Positions 7,995 to 14,349 of a DNA stretch of 24,334 nucleotides are shown here, one piece after another (positions within the stretch are counted from its first letter, which is position 1; each line of letters opens with the position of its first letter). The notes under the pieces are model-generated. The model was not told the origin of the DNA and made no database searches. It saw nothing but the letters and a program-made list of their open reading frames with translations. The position numbers and the translations under genes were made by a program. Where the stretch lies: contig CAZMGD010000060.1 in the NCBI GenBank assembly GCA_964565705.1, positions 1 to 24,334 on the forward strand, read 5' to 3'. Source of the stretch: CAZMGD01 sp964565705 (GTDB lineage: Bacteria; Actinomycetota; Acidimicrobiia; Acidimicrobiales; Ilumatobacteraceae).

Positions 7995-8813
7995 TCAGGA
8001 TGCGGGGAGCAGGAGGTAGTCCAAGCGCACCTGCTCCGCGACGGGCGCGAGCACTGCCCGAAGTTCGGGATTATCGATCACCGCGACCGCGAACACGAAA
8101 CAATCACCACCTGACACCGATGGTGGACCCACGAGCACAAGACCGGCCGCGGCCGCCTCGTCGCTGGCGATCGCGTTCCGCGCGTCGGCGAGCTCGCAGC
8201 CGGCCGTTGGGGGTTCGCTGGCGTCGGGCAGCAGCGGATCGACGTCGGCGGCCGGTACGGGCGGCCGGGTGAGTGCCAACCGGGTGCCGTCCCACGCGCC
8301 AACGACGGTGTAGCGCGTGTCCGTCCAGACAGTGGTTCCGTCCGCGGATTCGCCCTCGACCAGTTCCCAGTCCCACCCGATGAGCGGCACCCCGAAAGAG
8401 AAGCTCGGAGGATTCGACGAGTTCCATGCAAACGCCAAGGAGGCCTCGCCATCGGACTCGATGATCCGACCCGACCCCCGATACTCCGCGGCCAACGGTT
8501 CGGGCGTCGGGAACGACAGCGGAACAGACCACCCCGGCGGTGCTTGCGACTCGGCAGGGATCGACCCCGCCAGGATGATCGAGGTCGTCGATGGCGGTAG
8601 CGGCTCCACCGCCGTCGCATCCGGATCCGTCGTCGGGGAAGGGCCACCGGTGGTGGGACTGGTCGGGTCGGACGGCGGATCGCTGGCAAACGACACGGCG
8701 GCCACCTCCACGGTCGCCTCGTCGGCCTGCGTCACTTCGGAGGAACCGCAACCGATCAACGCGCCACCGACCATGGCAAGCGCTCCCGTCAGCAGCGTCA
8801 GCGCTGCACGCAT
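7995..8813 (-). CDS. Putative lipoprotein, function unknown
   Basis: From the ATG at 8813 the product is 272 residues. It has a clear lipoprotein signal (MRAALTLLTGALAMVGGALIGCGSS, lipobox LIGC, lipidated Cys at about 22). An acidic then Pro/Ser/Thr-rich linker spans about 30-80, and a globular exported domain with two cysteines (TAGCELADAR and GGDCFVFAV) follows. The open frame extends upstream over the relaxase gene, but those residues are low-complexity shadow. It lies 88 bases beyond the relaxase stop on the same strand and could be co-transcribed with it. Surface lipoproteins on mobile elements may serve in entry exclusion or attachment, but nothing in the sequence establishes this. Confidence 0.72.
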   Translation of the reverse strand: MRAALTLLTGALAMVGGALIGCGSSEVTQADEATVEVAAVSFASDPPSDPTSPTTGGPSPTTDPDATAVEPLPPSTTSIILAGSIPAESQAPPGWSVPLSFPTPEPLAAEYRGSGRIIESDGEASLAFAWNSSNPPSFSFGVPLIGWDWELVEGESADGTTVWTDTRYTVVGAWDGTRLALTRPPVPAADVDPLLPDASEPPTAGCELADARNAIASDEAAAAGLVLVGPPSVSGGDCFVFAVAVIDNPELRAVLAPVAEQVRLDYLLLPAS

Positions 8814-8901
8814 GGCCGTCAGTCTGACAGCCCCACAACCACCGAGGGCAGTCACCGATCCCTTGGCATCTCCAGGTGGTGGTCGGCTGCCTCGGTCGGC
8901 G

Positions 8902-11900
8902 TCAAAGCTCGATGCCGATATCGAGGGTTGGTCTTTGGACGACTGTCGGACGGGCGGGGGTGAGGTCGAGTCCTTGGGTGTGGGCCCATTGCTCGACAGT
9001 GGTGGCGAGGACTCGGCATTCGGGCCGGTGGGCGTCGGGAACGGTGTGGAGGACGTCGAGCATGCCGGCGATGCGGTCGGTGTGGAGCGGCTTGCCTTCG
9101 GCCCAGTGTTCCCAGAGGTCGAGCGCGTTGCGGAGCGAGCGGTGCTGTTGGATCTGTTCGGGTGCGGTGTCCCATTCGAGGAAGGCTCGTTCGCTGCTGA
9201 GTGACCCGCGCAGCGTGTCGACGCGTCGGCGCGCCTCGCTGACGGCGTCGGTGGCTGGAGCGGCGACGGCGCGGATGTCGGCTTCGCGTTGTTGGGCGGC
9301 GGCGAGATCTGCTTCAGCCGCGCGCTGGTCACGTGCGGAGCTTCGACGGTGCAGCCTCCCGGCTTGTTGGGTGTGCCGGTAGGCGGTCCGGACGCGCTGC
9401 TGCGCTGCTGTGGTGTCGGCTGCCGCCTGGTCGATGGCTGGCTGGTGTGGTTCGAGGCGACGGCGAGCGGCAGCGAGGTCGTGCTCGGCGTCGGCGAGCT
9501 GTGTTTCGAGGCCTCGGAACTTGTTCCCGGCGTCACGGGCGCGGTGTTCGAGGTCGTCGAGCTCTCGGACGATGTCGGCGCGCAGCGTTGGCAGCCAGGT
9601 CGGGATCTCGCAGCGTGGTGTCGGCCGATGTGGTGCACGCTCTGCGGTGGCGAGTGTGCGGCGTTGGGTCGTGGCCGGCACGTCGGCGCGGTCGACGCTG
9701 ATGACACGCTCGAGGACGTCGCGTGCTTCGTCGAGGTCGTTGCTGTCGGTGACGACGTACACGGTGTTGTCGTCGCGTCCGCGGGTGATCCCGACATAGG
9801 CGCCGCGGCGTGTGGTGGCCGACGAGAGGAGTTCGAGGCCGATGGTGGTGGTGTCGCCTTGGACGCCGTGCTCGGTGGCGGCGTAGCCGAGCCGCACATG
9901 CTCACGCACGTAGTCGGCGGGGAGCACGGCGACTTCGTGTCCGTGTCGTGCGGTCACCGCGAGCGCCCCGTCGCCGCCGATGTGGGTCACGGTCCATTGC
10001 TCGCGGTTGCGGATCGGCTCACCGCTGCTGGTCGTGATCCGGCGGTCGTTGCGTCGGGTCACGATCTGGTCGCCGATCATCACCCGCTCACCGCCGGCGA
10101 TCGGCGCGCTGAAGCTGGAGTCGAGGGCGCCGGCATGGACGCGTAGGGCTTGGATCGCGGCGTTGAGCTGGTCGACGTGCTCGTTCGTCGACGCGACCAC
10201 CGACACGCTGCCGCCGGTCTCGGTGGCCTGGATCCAGCGGAAAGCGATGTTGGTGAGATGCTCCTCGAACCGGCCCGGGATCACCCGGCCGTGCTCGAGG
10301 TACGGGTCCCAACCGGCCGGGTCACCGCGTCGCAGCTTCAGCGACGCAGCCGCCTCCCACTCATGGGTGAAGCGGTGGATGCGCTGCAACTCGTGTGCCC
10401 GGCCGGTCGCGCACAGTTCGTGGAAGAGGCCGCCGCGTCCGACCGCCTGCAACTGGTGTGGGTCGCCGATCAGGGCGAGCCGCCACTGCTGTTGTGCGGC
10501 GAGGGTGGTGAGGTGGGCGAGGGCTGGTGTGGCGACCATCCCGGCTTCGTCGAGGAGGATGGTCGCTCCGGCAGGGAGGTGGTAGCGGCGCTCGGGTGGC
10601 CGGTCGGTTCGGGTCCATTCGTGGAGGAGCTTGGCGAGGGTGTCGGCGGGGACGCCGGTCTCGGCTTCGAGGACACGGGCCGCCTTCGCCGACGGGGCGA
10701 CACCGAACACCACCCGAGCGTGCCGGTCGAGATCATCGACAGCAGCCCGCAATGTGGTCGTCTTCCCCGCCCCGGATGGGCCGACGACCAGCACGAGCCG
10801 GTCTTGGCCGGCGACGGCGCGGGCGGCGTCGGCTTGCAGCACGTCCAGCCGGCGGGTGTCGACCGTCGGTGATGGGCGCGGGTCGTCGGTCTGGGCGTCG
10901 AGGGCCCAGGCGAGGACGAGTTCTTCTTCGCGAAGGATCGGCTCTGAGGTGATGTGGGTGGCGGTCGGCTCGATCCACAACGAACGCCCATCCGAGCGCC
11001 GCCGCGGGCCCTGTGTGTCGGTGGGGTCGAGATCGACACACCGGCCGATCACCTGGTCGCTGACGCGTTCGATGATCGCCGCCCACTCCTGCCCGTCGAC
11101 GTTCGGGTTCGGTCTCGCCAAGTCACACAGCGCGGAGACGATGTCGGCTCGGGTCCAGGTCGACCCGCCCGTCGACAACACGCCAACGACCTCGTCGACC
11201 CCGATGGTCGGCGCGGCCGCGGGCTGGTCGCGTCCGGCGTCGACCGCTGCGGCGTGGAGGTCGGGGCCGGTCCAGCCCAGTCCGGCTGCCTCGACCGTCC
11301 ACCGGGCCGTCAAGTCGCCGACACCGCTGCCCGTCTTCGCGCTGCGGGTATCGGCGGCGGCTTCGCGTTTCAGGGCGGCGAGCTCCCATTGGTTCGGGTC
11401 GCGGCCCTGCCGGTCGATGAACTCCGCCCGCTTCACCGCGACCGCCGCTTCGACCTGCGTCGAGCGCTTCGAGAACACCTCGCACAACTCGGCGGGGACG
11501 CCGGCCAGTTCGGCTTGTCCGTGCTCGATCCCGTTCCACGCGACACCCAGGCGGTGGGTGAGCTCGTTACGCAACACCGACTGATACAAGCCGCCGAGCA
11601 TCCGCTGATGACGCTTCAAGTAGCGGGCATCCAACGCCAACCACCTCCCACCCGTGTTCACCTTCGAGGAGATGACCACGTGGGTGTGCAACTGCGGGTC
11701 GTCCGCACGGCTCGTGGTCTGGCGGAACGCGGCCATCGTCAATCCCTCCACATCCGGATGCAACCGGCGGTTGCCGTTCACCCGGACACGGGTCGTCGCC
11801 CCGAACCGTTCCAGATGGGCGAGCGCCGCACGCACCGCCACGTCGTGAGCTTCGAGGAGGCGTTCGTCGCCGGTGAGCGCCCACACGACGCTCAACGACT

Positions 11901-12189
11901 TCGGCGCCGAGAACGTCGCGTCGAAACCGGCCACCGCCCGCTGCACCGTCCCATCCCGACGCGGTCTGTCGACCAGCGCCATACCCAACCGTGACCCAGA
12001 GAGCGGGTCACGGCCCTCCAGCACCGCAAGGAGATCGTCGCCCGAGACCTCGCCGGACAAGCCGAAAGCGTCGGCTTGGCGGCCCAGCCACCTACCCGGG
12101 ATCTCGCCGGGAGAGTCGGCCAGATACTTCGTGTAGTACGCCGCGGCCGACCCCGCCGACGACGCGTAGATGGTCGTCACCCGCAGCAT
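8902..12189 (-). CDS. MobF-family conjugative relaxase with helicase domain (TrwC/TraA type)
   Basis: The 1095-residue protein (ATG at 12189) would nick one DNA strand at an origin of transfer and unwind it for conjugation. The N-terminal relaxase domain (about 1-300) has the catalytic tyrosine cluster YYTKY at residues 18-22 and the histidine motif PQLHTHVV (His 168 and 170). The residue 11 before the first of these, where TrwC and TraI carry the first metal-binding His, is Gln 157. An SF1 helicase follows: Walker A GPSGAGKTT (470-478), DEAG (547-550), GDPHQLQAVGRGG, GYAATEHGVQG (about 768-778), and YVGITRGRDDNTVYV (about 798-812). A long coiled-coil-like tail covers about 869-994. It lies 79 bases from the excisionase-like gene on the same strand. 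An in-frame GTG at 12207 is an alternative start. No type IV coupling protein is in view, so mobilization would need help. Confidence 0.93.
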   Translation of the reverse strand: MLRVTTIYASSAGSAAAYYTKYLADSPGEIPGRWLGRQADAFGLSGEVSGDDLLAVLEGRDPLSGSRLGMALVDRPRRDGTVQRAVAGFDATFSAPKSLSVVWALTGDERLLEAHDVAVRAALAHLERFGATTRVRVNGNRRLHPDVEGLTMAAFRQTTSRADDPQLHTHVVISSKVNTGGRWLALDARYLKRHQRMLGGLYQSVLRNELTHRLGVAWNGIEHGQAELAGVPAELCEVFSKRSTQVEAAVAVKRAEFIDRQGRDPNQWELAALKREAAADTRSAKTGSGVGDLTARWTVEAAGLGWTGPDLHAAAVDAGRDQPAAAPTIGVDEVVGVLSTGGSTWTRADIVSALCDLARPNPNVDGQEWAAIIERVSDQVIGRCVDLDPTDTQGPRRRSDGRSLWIEPTATHITSEPILREEELVLAWALDAQTDDPRPSPTVDTRRLDVLQADAARAVAGQDRLVLVVGPSGAGKTTTLRAAVDDLDRHARVVFGVAPSAKAARVLEAETGVPADTLAKLLHEWTRTDRPPERRYHLPAGATILLDEAGMVATPALAHLTTLAAQQQWRLALIGDPHQLQAVGRGGLFHELCATGRAHELQRIHRFTHEWEAAASLKLRRGDPAGWDPYLEHGRVIPGRFEEHLTNIAFRWIQATETGGSVSVVASTNEHVDQLNAAIQALRVHAGALDSSFSAPIAGGERVMIGDQIVTRRNDRRITTSSGEPIRNREQWTVTHIGGDGALAVTARHGHEVAVLPADYVREHVRLGYAATEHGVQGDTTTIGLELLSSATTRRGAYVGITRGRDDNTVYVVTDSNDLDEARDVLERVISVDRADVPATTQRRTLATAERAPHRPTPRCEIPTWLPTLRADIVRELDDLEHRARDAGNKFRGLETQLADAEHDLAAARRRLEPHQPAIDQAAADTTAAQQRVRTAYRHTQQAGRLHRRSSARDQRAAEADLAAAQQREADIRAVAAPATDAVSEARRRVDTLRGSLSSERAFLEWDTAPEQIQQHRSLRNALDLWEHWAEGKPLHTDRIAGMLDVLHTVPDAHRPECRVLATTVEQWAHTQGLDLTPARPTVVQRPTLDIGIEL

Positions 12190-12268
12190 CGACGCCCACC
12201 CCGCCACCGGGCACTTGTCTGTTCATTCCTGGGCGTTCGGATCGGGGCGTTCACAGGGAAGTTCCGCC

Positions 12269-12556
12269 TCAGGCCTCGACGACGAGGGCGAGCTGGTCGC
12301 CGCTCGACGTGGAGCGTCGAACCCGACGCTCCACGTTGGCGACGGTCTCGGCGGATCGCGTCTGCGGGGTTGTCGCGACAGGACCGTTGAGCGCGGCGGC
12401 GGGGAAGCGCAGGGAACGTCCGAACCGTTGACACGGCAGTCCCTCCGCGCCTCCCGTGGCGAGGAATCGGCGAGCCTGGTCATAGACGGTCGTCCGGCTC
12501 AGGCGCAGTCGCGCCATCACCTCTGGAACCGTCAGGAACACGGGCTCGTCAGCCAT
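12269..12556 (-). CDS. Excisionase-like helix-turn-helix protein
   Basis: This 95-residue protein has a winged helix-turn-helix of the HTH_17/excisionase type at about residues 7-58: FLTVPEVMARLRLSRTTVYD, then PCQRFGRSLRFPAAAL, the wing that normally reads G-R-x-x-R-F. Such proteins act as recombination directionality factors or plasmid/element regulators. The ATG at 12556 is preceded by AGAGGTG at a good distance; a GTG two codons upstream lies inside that spacing and is less likely. It is divergent from the XRE regulator and directly upstream of the relaxase, so it may control transfer as well as excision. The C-terminal 35 residues are not recognisable. Confidence 0.8.
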   Translation of the reverse strand: MADEPVFLTVPEVMARLRLSRTTVYDQARRFLATGGAEGLPCQRFGRSLRFPAAALNGPVATTPQTRSAETVANVERRVRRSTSSGDQLALVVEA

Positions 12557-12623
12557 GATCACCTCTCACGTCGATTCAACGTCGCAACAGATTCATCAGC
12601 GCAGCGACAGAGTACTCCCGCCA

Positions 12624-12638
12624 CTGCAATTCTGCAAT
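12624..12638. repeat. Tandem CTGCAAT repeat in the divergent promoter region
   Basis: CTGCAAT occurs at 12624-12630 and again at 12632-12638, eight bases apart. It lies between two divergent DNA-binding protein genes and just upstream of the -35 box of the XRE gene, so it may be an operator. Only two short copies are present. Confidence 0.35.
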
Positions 12639-12649
12639 GGCGTCGTTGA

Positions 12650-12677
12650 TTGATCTGCGGTGCCGTTGAGTTAGACT
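12650..12677 (+). promoter_or_regulatory. Promoter of the XRE regulator, probably leaderless
   Basis: TTGATC (12650-12655), a 16-base spacer and TAGACT (12672-12677) form a sigma-A-type promoter. Transcription would begin about seven bases on, at or beside the ATG at 12685, giving a leaderless message. No ribosome-binding site is visible, which agrees. Confidence 0.6.
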
Positions 12678-12684
12678 TCCGGCC

Positions 12685-13362
12685 ATGCCTCGCCGCCAGC
12701 GCCCTTCTCGCCCGGCCTGGACGCCCAACCAGCTCGTCGCTCACAACATCGCCAAAGCTCGCCTACTGCGCGGATGGACGCAGGACCAGGCCGCGGAGGC
12801 CTGCGAGCCGTACCTTGGCAAACGGCTTTCGCCCGCGAGCTGGTCGGCCCTCGAACGGTCCGTCGACGGCGGAAGGATCAGAGAGATCACCGCCGACGAG
12901 CTCGTCGGCTTCGCACGTGGCTTCGATGTTCCGATCGGGTTCCTGCTCACCCCACCATCGGGCTGGGACGGTCACGTCGTTGCCACTCCCGATGCAGGGC
13001 CCGACGGTCTCGCTCCGATCGAGCTGTTCGATGTCGTGATCGGGACGTCGGAGAACCTGGGCGAGTGGGAGACGTTCCTCAAGTCGTGGCCGTCCCCCCA
13101 ACACCGCGTGCGCTTCGGTCCCGACGGCAGGATGGAGAACCTCGGTCGAGTCGAAGAGGACGTCCATCCCCGCCTGCAAGGCCCAGCCTCGCTGCGCGCC
13201 CGGCTCCTCCTCCGGGACGAACTCGGGGACGTCGACAACGCCCGCGATCTGCTCACCCGACTCATCGCTGTCCTCGACCAGCTCGACGAACTCGACACCG
13301 ACACCCGACCCGCAGCGACACAGGACAACCCACGACGGACGAAACGACCACCGAGGACGTAG
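12685..13362 (+). CDS. XRE-family helix-turn-helix regulator
   Basis: The 225-residue protein has a Cro/C1-type DNA-binding domain at about 15-88. It includes QLVAHNIAKARLLRGWTQDQAAEAC, then SPASWSALERSVDGGRIREITADELVGFARGFDVPIGFLLTPP, the usual five-helix pattern with W-S-x-L-E-R and a final F-D-V-P-x-x-x-L. The remaining residues up to about 205 are acidic and probably helical at the end (LLLRDELGDVDNARDLLTRLIAVLDQLDEL), perhaps for dimerization, followed by a basic tail. It is probably an element repressor or activator. It sits between the excisionase-like gene, which diverges from it, and the small-RNA units, so it may control either. I see no protease or toxin domain. Confidence 0.85.
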   Translation: MPRRQRPSRPAWTPNQLVAHNIAKARLLRGWTQDQAAEACEPYLGKRLSPASWSALERSVDGGRIREITADELVGFARGFDVPIGFLLTPPSGWDGHVVATPDAGPDGLAPIELFDVVIGTSENLGEWETFLKSWPSPQHRVRFGPDGRMENLGRVEEDVHPRLQGPASLRARLLLRDELGDVDNARDLLTRLIAVLDQLDELDTDTRPAATQDNPRRTKRPPRT

Positions 13363-13368
13363 TTCTCC

Positions 13369-13389
13369 GGCGCGGCGCTTGACCGCGCC
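13369..13389 (+). terminator. Hairpin terminator after the XRE gene
   Basis: GGCGCGG (13369-13375) pairs perfectly with CCGCGCC (13383-13389) around a 7-base loop, starting six bases after the TAG stop. The usual U-run is absent, as is common in high-GC actinobacteria. It would separate the XRE message from the first small-RNA promoter at 13398. Confidence 0.6.
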
Positions 13390-13397
13390 ACCTCTCG

Positions 13398-13426
13398 TTG
13401 CAGGCGCTCGAGAACTGGCGCACACT
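13398..13426 (+). promoter_or_regulatory. Promoter of small RNA 1
   Basis: TTGCAG (13398-13403), a 17-base spacer and CACACT (13421-13426). The same boxes at the same spacing precede small RNA 3 (TTGCAC and CATACT), while the spacers differ, as expected for a functional promoter. The conserved GCCGAGGG begins seven bases after the -10 box. Confidence 0.65.
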
Positions 13427-13432
13427 GGTGGA

Positions 13433-13496
13433 GCCGAGGGCCAGCACCCGAGGAAGTGGACCCGGACAACTACCGGACGGTGGAAGTCCGGGTTCC
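13433..13496 (+). ncRNA. Candidate structured small RNA 1
   Basis: The start is set seven bases after the -10 box; the 3' end is approximate. A small 5' hairpin (GGG 13438-13440 with CCC 13447-13449) is followed by the linker GAGGAAGUG. Then comes a long stem, GACCCGGAC (13459-13467) with GUCCGGGUU (13486-13494, last pair G-U), enclosing an inner hairpin CUACC (13470-13474), loop GGAC and GGUGG (13479-13483). Compared with unit 3, pair A72-U81 becomes G-C, U71-G82 becomes C-G, and the terminal G-U becomes G-C, so pairing is kept while sequence changes. No known RNA family was recognised. Function is unknown; position suggests a partner of the nearby XRE or nuclease-like protein. Confidence 0.65.
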
Positions 13497-13543
13497 GCGC
13501 AGCTCCGGTCGATCTCGGATCGCCGCGGCCCCATCTCCGTGAG

Positions 13544-13572
13544 TTGATTCGGCGGCGGAGACCGCAGACAAT
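13544..13572 (+). promoter_or_regulatory. Promoter of small RNA 2
   Basis: TTGATT (13544-13549), 17 bases, then GACAAT (13567-13572). Its spacing equals that of the promoters for units 1 and 3, although the flanking sequence is not similar to theirs. Confidence 0.55.
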
Positions 13573-13578
13573 GGGTGT

Positions 13579-13672
13579 GCTGCTGCGTGCTATGCGCAGC
13601 GGAAGTCGTCAGCCCCGGAGTGCCGGGCCGAGGACCTGCCAGGGGTCGTCTAGGCCGGGAGCCGGGGCTTTC
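13579..13672 (+). ncRNA. Candidate structured small RNA 2 (diverged paralog)
   Basis: After the promoter comes a 5' hairpin, GCUGCG (13582-13587) with CGCAGC (13595-13600). The linker CGGAAGUC follows, then a perfect 8-bp outer stem, AGCCCCGG (13611-13618) with CCGGGGCU (13662-13669), directly followed by UUU. Inside lie further pairings, such as GGCC (13626-13629) with GGCC (13653-13656) and GACC (13633-13636) with GGUC (13644-13647). The order hairpin, GGAAGU, long stem, CGC-rich tail matches units 1 and 3, and the tail CGCACGCTCCGG resembles CGCGCAGCTCCGG after unit 1. The stem plus U-run may also act as a terminator. Homology with the other units is likely but less certain than between those two. 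Confidence 0.5.
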
Positions 13673-13696
13673 GCACGCTCCGGCCAGTCCCGCGCG

Positions 13697-13725
13697 TTGC
13701 ACTTCCCGGCGCACTCGCGCATACT
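13697..13725 (+). promoter_or_regulatory. Promoter of small RNA 3
   Basis: TTGCAC (13697-13702), 17 bases, CATACT (13720-13725), then seven bases to the conserved GCCGAGGGC. Box sequences and distances match those of unit 1, while the spacer does not. Confidence 0.68.
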
Positions 13726-13731
13726 TGTCGT

Positions 13732-13795
13732 GCCGAGGGCAAGCGCCCGAGGAAGTGGACCCGGAGAACCGCCGGACGGCGGAAATCCGGGTCTC
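13732..13795 (+). ncRNA. Candidate structured small RNA 3
   Basis: The 5' hairpin is GGGC (13737-13740), loop AAGC, GCCC (13745-13748). The linker GAGGAAGUG follows, then an outer stem GACCCGGA (13758-13765) with UCCGGGUC (13786-13793), and an inner hairpin CCGCC (13769-13773), loop GGAC, GGCGG (13778-13782). It aligns without gaps to unit 1 from the -35 box to the end of the outer stem. Weaker similarity (CGCGC, then GGTCGA and TCG/ATC) continues past 13801 into the 3' end of the convergent nuclease-like gene, so the transcript may overlap that gene in antisense. The 3' end is approximate. Confidence 0.68.
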
Positions 13796-13800
13796 GCGCG

Positions 13801-14349
13801 TTACGGGTCGACGTCGATCAGCTGATCCACCACCGCTGCAAGCCGATCGAGCTCCGCGCCTCTCACACTTCCTGCCCACGCTGCGCCGTCTGCGATCCAC
13901 AGCAGAGGCTCACCGATCGGCCGGCGGTGATCGAACACCAACACCGGCTCGGGCCGACGTGCGCCGATGATCGTTCGCACGTCTCGCCGGTCGTCGTGCC
14001 GGCTCTCCAGCACCACGCGGGAGACGCCCCGATCCTGCAACCCCTGGATGAGCCGTGACAGGCACAGTGCCCGAGCATGTTCATCGTCCACCCCATGGTC
14101 GATCCGTGCGGCGACGACGACCACCCGGATCGGAAGCCGAGCGAACCCCTCGACGAACCGCCGCCGCTCTGCGAGTGACTCGTCGTGGAAGTGGATGCGC
14201 CGCTGTCTCGGCCGCAGCATCTCCTCGACGCGCCGTCTGATCTCCGGGTGATCGCGGGCGTCGCTGAGCACGCACGCCAACACGTAACGCGAACCTCGTT
14301 GTGACTCGTCGACGTGCGCGTCCGTCGCACGCCAGCGCGATCGGCTCAT
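13801..14349 (-). CDS. DUF3800-like protein, probable RNase H-fold nuclease
   Basis: The 182-residue protein opens with ATDAHVDESQRGSRYVLACVL, like the DES start of DUF3800 proteins with an acidic residue on the first strand (Asp14, Glu15). It continues with RRIHFHDES (53-57), a central strand ending RVVLESRHDDRRD (Glu115, Asp119, Asp120), and closes with PLLWIADGAAWAG (Asp154), matching the last acidic motif of that family. This spacing of acidic residues fits an RNase H-like metal-dependent active site, but catalysis is inferred. It is shorter than typical DUF3800 proteins. Its ATG (14347-14349) overlaps the integrase stop (14346-14348), so it is translationally coupled to the integrase. 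Its 3' end meets small RNA 3. Confidence 0.72.
   Translation of the reverse strand: MSRSRWRATDAHVDESQRGSRYVLACVLSDARDHPEIRRRVEEMLRPRQRRIHFHDESLAERRRFVEGFARLPIRVVVVAARIDHGVDDEHARALCLSRLIQGLQDRGVSRVVLESRHDDRRDVRTIIGARRPEPVLVFDHRRPIGEPLLWIADGAAWAGSVRGAELDRLAAVVDQLIDVDP

Larger units (their letters stand above)
13363..13800. other. 438-bp stretch without a protein gene, holding a terminator and three small-RNA units
   Basis: The stretch lies between the stop of the XRE gene and the 3' end of the convergent nuclease-like gene. It contains one hairpin terminator and three -35/-10 pairs, each followed by two hairpins joined by a GGAAGU linker; these are annotated separately. Frames that cross the region are rejected because the conserved features are promoters and RNA stems, not codons. 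Confidence 0.75.

Noticed and set aside
8317..10146. Long + strand frames opposite the relaxase and lipoprotein genes.
   Set aside because: They are antisense shadows of genes with clear motifs on the - strand, a common effect in high-GC DNA.
12300..12330. TCGAACCCG as a second attachment site.
   Set aside because: Only nine bases match the tRNA T-loop region and the flanks do not, so it is a chance match.
13450..13470. Relationship to RNase P RNA because of the GAGGAAGU string.
   Set aside because: Only this short string resembles the conserved GAGGAAAGUC; size and structure do not fit RNase P.
13433..13800. CRISPR array or type III toxin-antitoxin repeat array.
   Set aside because: There are only two close copies about 300 bases apart, each with its own promoter, not short regular repeats with spacers or tandem repeats under one promoter.
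13379..13970. Open frames of 130-150 codons across the small-RNA region.
   Set aside because: They have no recognisable domain or start signal, and the conservation between repeat copies follows promoters and stems, not codons.
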